Below, in pieces: positions 62,872 to 64,000 of a DNA stretch of 64,000 nt. The stretch is taken from positions 1-64,000 of the forward strand of contig JAKRSC010000031.1 in NCBI GenBank assembly GCA_022402565.1. The letters run 5' to 3'. Position 1 is the stretch's first letter; each line of letters opens with the position of its first letter. The position numbers were made by a program, and so were the translations under genes. The notes beneath the pieces were generated by a model. That model was not told the DNA's origin and did not search any database. It saw only the letters and a list, made by a program, of their open reading frames with translations. The stretch comes from Hydrotalea sp. GTDB lineage: Bacteria > Bacteroidota > Bacteroidia > Chitinophagales > Chitinophagaceae.

Positions 62872-64000
62872 TTACTTTTTAATTGTTATGCTAATTAAAT
62901 GTATTGCGTTTGCATGTGATTTCGGATAGAAGGCACCACTAACACCTTCAATCAAATATTGTAAACCAAAAGTTTTTTGTTGCTGACTTTCATCTATCAA
63001 AATACCTGAATCGTCAATTGATGATGAGTCAAAAACCCAACTTGGTGTTTTGCCAACTATCTCAATTTTCAAATCTTCTTCTATTAATTCACTTGTTTCC
63101 AGCTTGAGTAAATGTGTAAAACCTGAGAGTGAAGTAGCGTTTTTGTCCGTAATGATTTCGACTGAGAGTTTATATTTATTGTTGCTCAAAATATAATTAT
63201 TGGTATCCCTAAAGAAGTTGGCATCTTGCAAGCTTTTTGAGAAATCAACAGCTATATTGAAACGAAACTTTCCCTTATTTTGACTGTCTTTTGAAGGGGT
63301 AGCATCTTTTATTATTGTTGCAGCTTTTTCAAGGTTGAATTCTCCAATCCTAGGTTGAGATTTCAAAATTTTATAAGTTACTAAATCTGATGTTGGTTTT
63401 TGAAATACTATCATATTTTTATACCCTCTATCAATCTCTTCTAACTTTTTGCTACTGAGTATTGATTCAATTTGCTTTTTTGAACCTATAAACCATATAT
63501 AAAATGGCCTTGATATTTCATTTGGAATATCAATTGATTTATTGTTTTTGTCAAAATAGGCACCTTTGAATTTTGCATCGATCTGGAGGATAATAACAGC
63601 AAGGTCAGAATTTCTATTTATTATTTCAGTAGCGAAGTTTAAGTAAATACCTTGTTTCTGTTCCGCAAGATACATAGTTGCATTTGGTTTACTTTTGCCT
63701 GGTGAATACACGCAGTCTGAAATGAATACACTTAGATTCCTGTCGTTCGAATTGTAAAGACATCTTTTTATCAACTCATTAATATCTGATTCACCAGTTT
63801 TCCCCTTTGATAATTTTGAAAAAGAGGCTGGATTCAAAATATTTTTAAAATTTTCAACATCATTATTTGATGCATTCTTATAAAGAAGCTGGTCATTCTT
63901 GTTAATTAGAAATAGATTTAGGCTGTCTTTATCAACAAACAACTTTAATCGGGTGAGCAAACTATACACTGAGTTTTTAAATTCAGTATTAGGGTCATTT
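62872..64000 (-). CDS. Rossmann/vWA-like protein, 5' truncated by window
   Basis: The frame is open beyond a possible GTG at 63969 to the window edge, so the real start is likely outside. The visible 365 aa show strands LNLFLINKN, NLSVFISDCVYSP, DLAVIILQIDAKF and RPFYIWFIGSKKQIES in Rossmann-like order, compatible with a von Willebrand A-type domain. The MIDAS motif DxSxS is not seen in the visible part. The C-terminus is beta-rich. It is the first visible gene of the operon, 6 bp from the membrane protein. Confidence 0.5.
   Translation of the reverse strand, partial: NDPNTEFKNSVYSLLTRLKLFVDKDSLNLFLINKNDQLLYKNASNNDVENFKNILNPASFSKLSKGKTGESDINELIKRCLYNSNDRNLSVFISDCVYSPGKSKPNATMYLAEQKQGIYLNFATEIINRNSDLAVIILQIDAKFKGAYFDKNNKSIDIPNEISRPFYIWFIGSKKQIESILSSKKLEEIDRGYKNMIVFQKPTSDLVTYKILKSQPRIGEFNLEKAATIIKDATPSKDSQNKGKFRFNIAVDFSKSLQDANFFRDTNNYILSNNKYKLSVEIITDKNATSLSGFTHLLKLETSELIEEDLKIEIVGKTPSWVFDSSSIDDSGILIDESQQQKTFGLQYLIEGVSGAFYPKSHANAIHLISITIKK

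Overview
This window looks like a chromosomal segment of a low-GC Bacteroidota, most likely close to Chitinophagaceae. That rests on the ribosomal gene order, the near absence of Shine-Dalgarno sequences, several TAnnTTTG promoter boxes, and Bacteroidota-type families (DUF547, TlpA/DUF4369 reductases). The genus is my inference.

Layout. 1-9.3 kb holds ordinary metabolic genes (dipeptide epimerase, acyl-CoA thioesterase, acyltransferase, SIMPL protein, HAD phosphatase), ribosomal protein S1, a DUF547 protein, a BaiN/HI0933-type flavoprotein and methionine aminopeptidase. 9.36-20.9 kb is the S10-spc ribosomal protein cluster on the minus strand, rpsJ to secY, with a recognisable promoter in front of rpsJ and hairpins, some terminator-like, between genes. 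21.2-22.6 kb holds an outer-membrane-type protein.

From about 22.85 kb onward the window is accessory. 22.9-43.2 kb reads as an integron-type cassette array without a visible integrase. Minus-strand genes are separated by seven long imperfect inverted repeats resembling attC sites. Several cassettes begin and end with 9-10 bp core sequences that are complementary to each other and differ from cassette to cassette, as expected of integron cassettes. Cargo includes an M1-type peptidase, an HTH/PIN toxin-antitoxin pair, an SF1 helicase with a nuclease-like C-terminus, a FlbD/SwrD-like small protein, a restriction-nuclease-like 737-aa protein, a DUF2971 protein, a metallophosphoesterase/NTPase fusion and a TIR protein. 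A second dispersed repeat (four copies, about 70-220 bp) sits upstream of four of these genes and carries an inverted repeat and a conserved minus-strand TAAATTTG box. A decayed peptide-export cluster (two TlpA-like reductases, a broken C39 peptidase, a lipoprotein) interrupts the array. 43.4-52.3 kb holds a PIN protein with an unknown partner, a complete type I restriction-modification set (hsdR, hsdS, hsdM) and a divergent three-gene unit ending in an XRE regulator.

52.97-64.0 kb is a compact minus-strand operon of at least nine genes that runs off the right edge: a Rossmann/vWA-like protein (partial), a membrane protein, a tubulin-like GTPase, a very large actin/Hsp70-like ATPase, an exported coiled-coil membrane protein, a MotA/ZorA-like stator with a long tail, a MotB/ZorB-like OmpA protein, a retropepsin-like lipoprotein and a staphylococcal-nuclease-like lipoprotein. 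A tubulin homologue, an actin-fold ATPase and a proton-channel-type stator in one operon match no described system I can name. Beside an RM locus it is a strong candidate for an undescribed envelope-associated defence or mechanical system. This is the most interesting content of the window.
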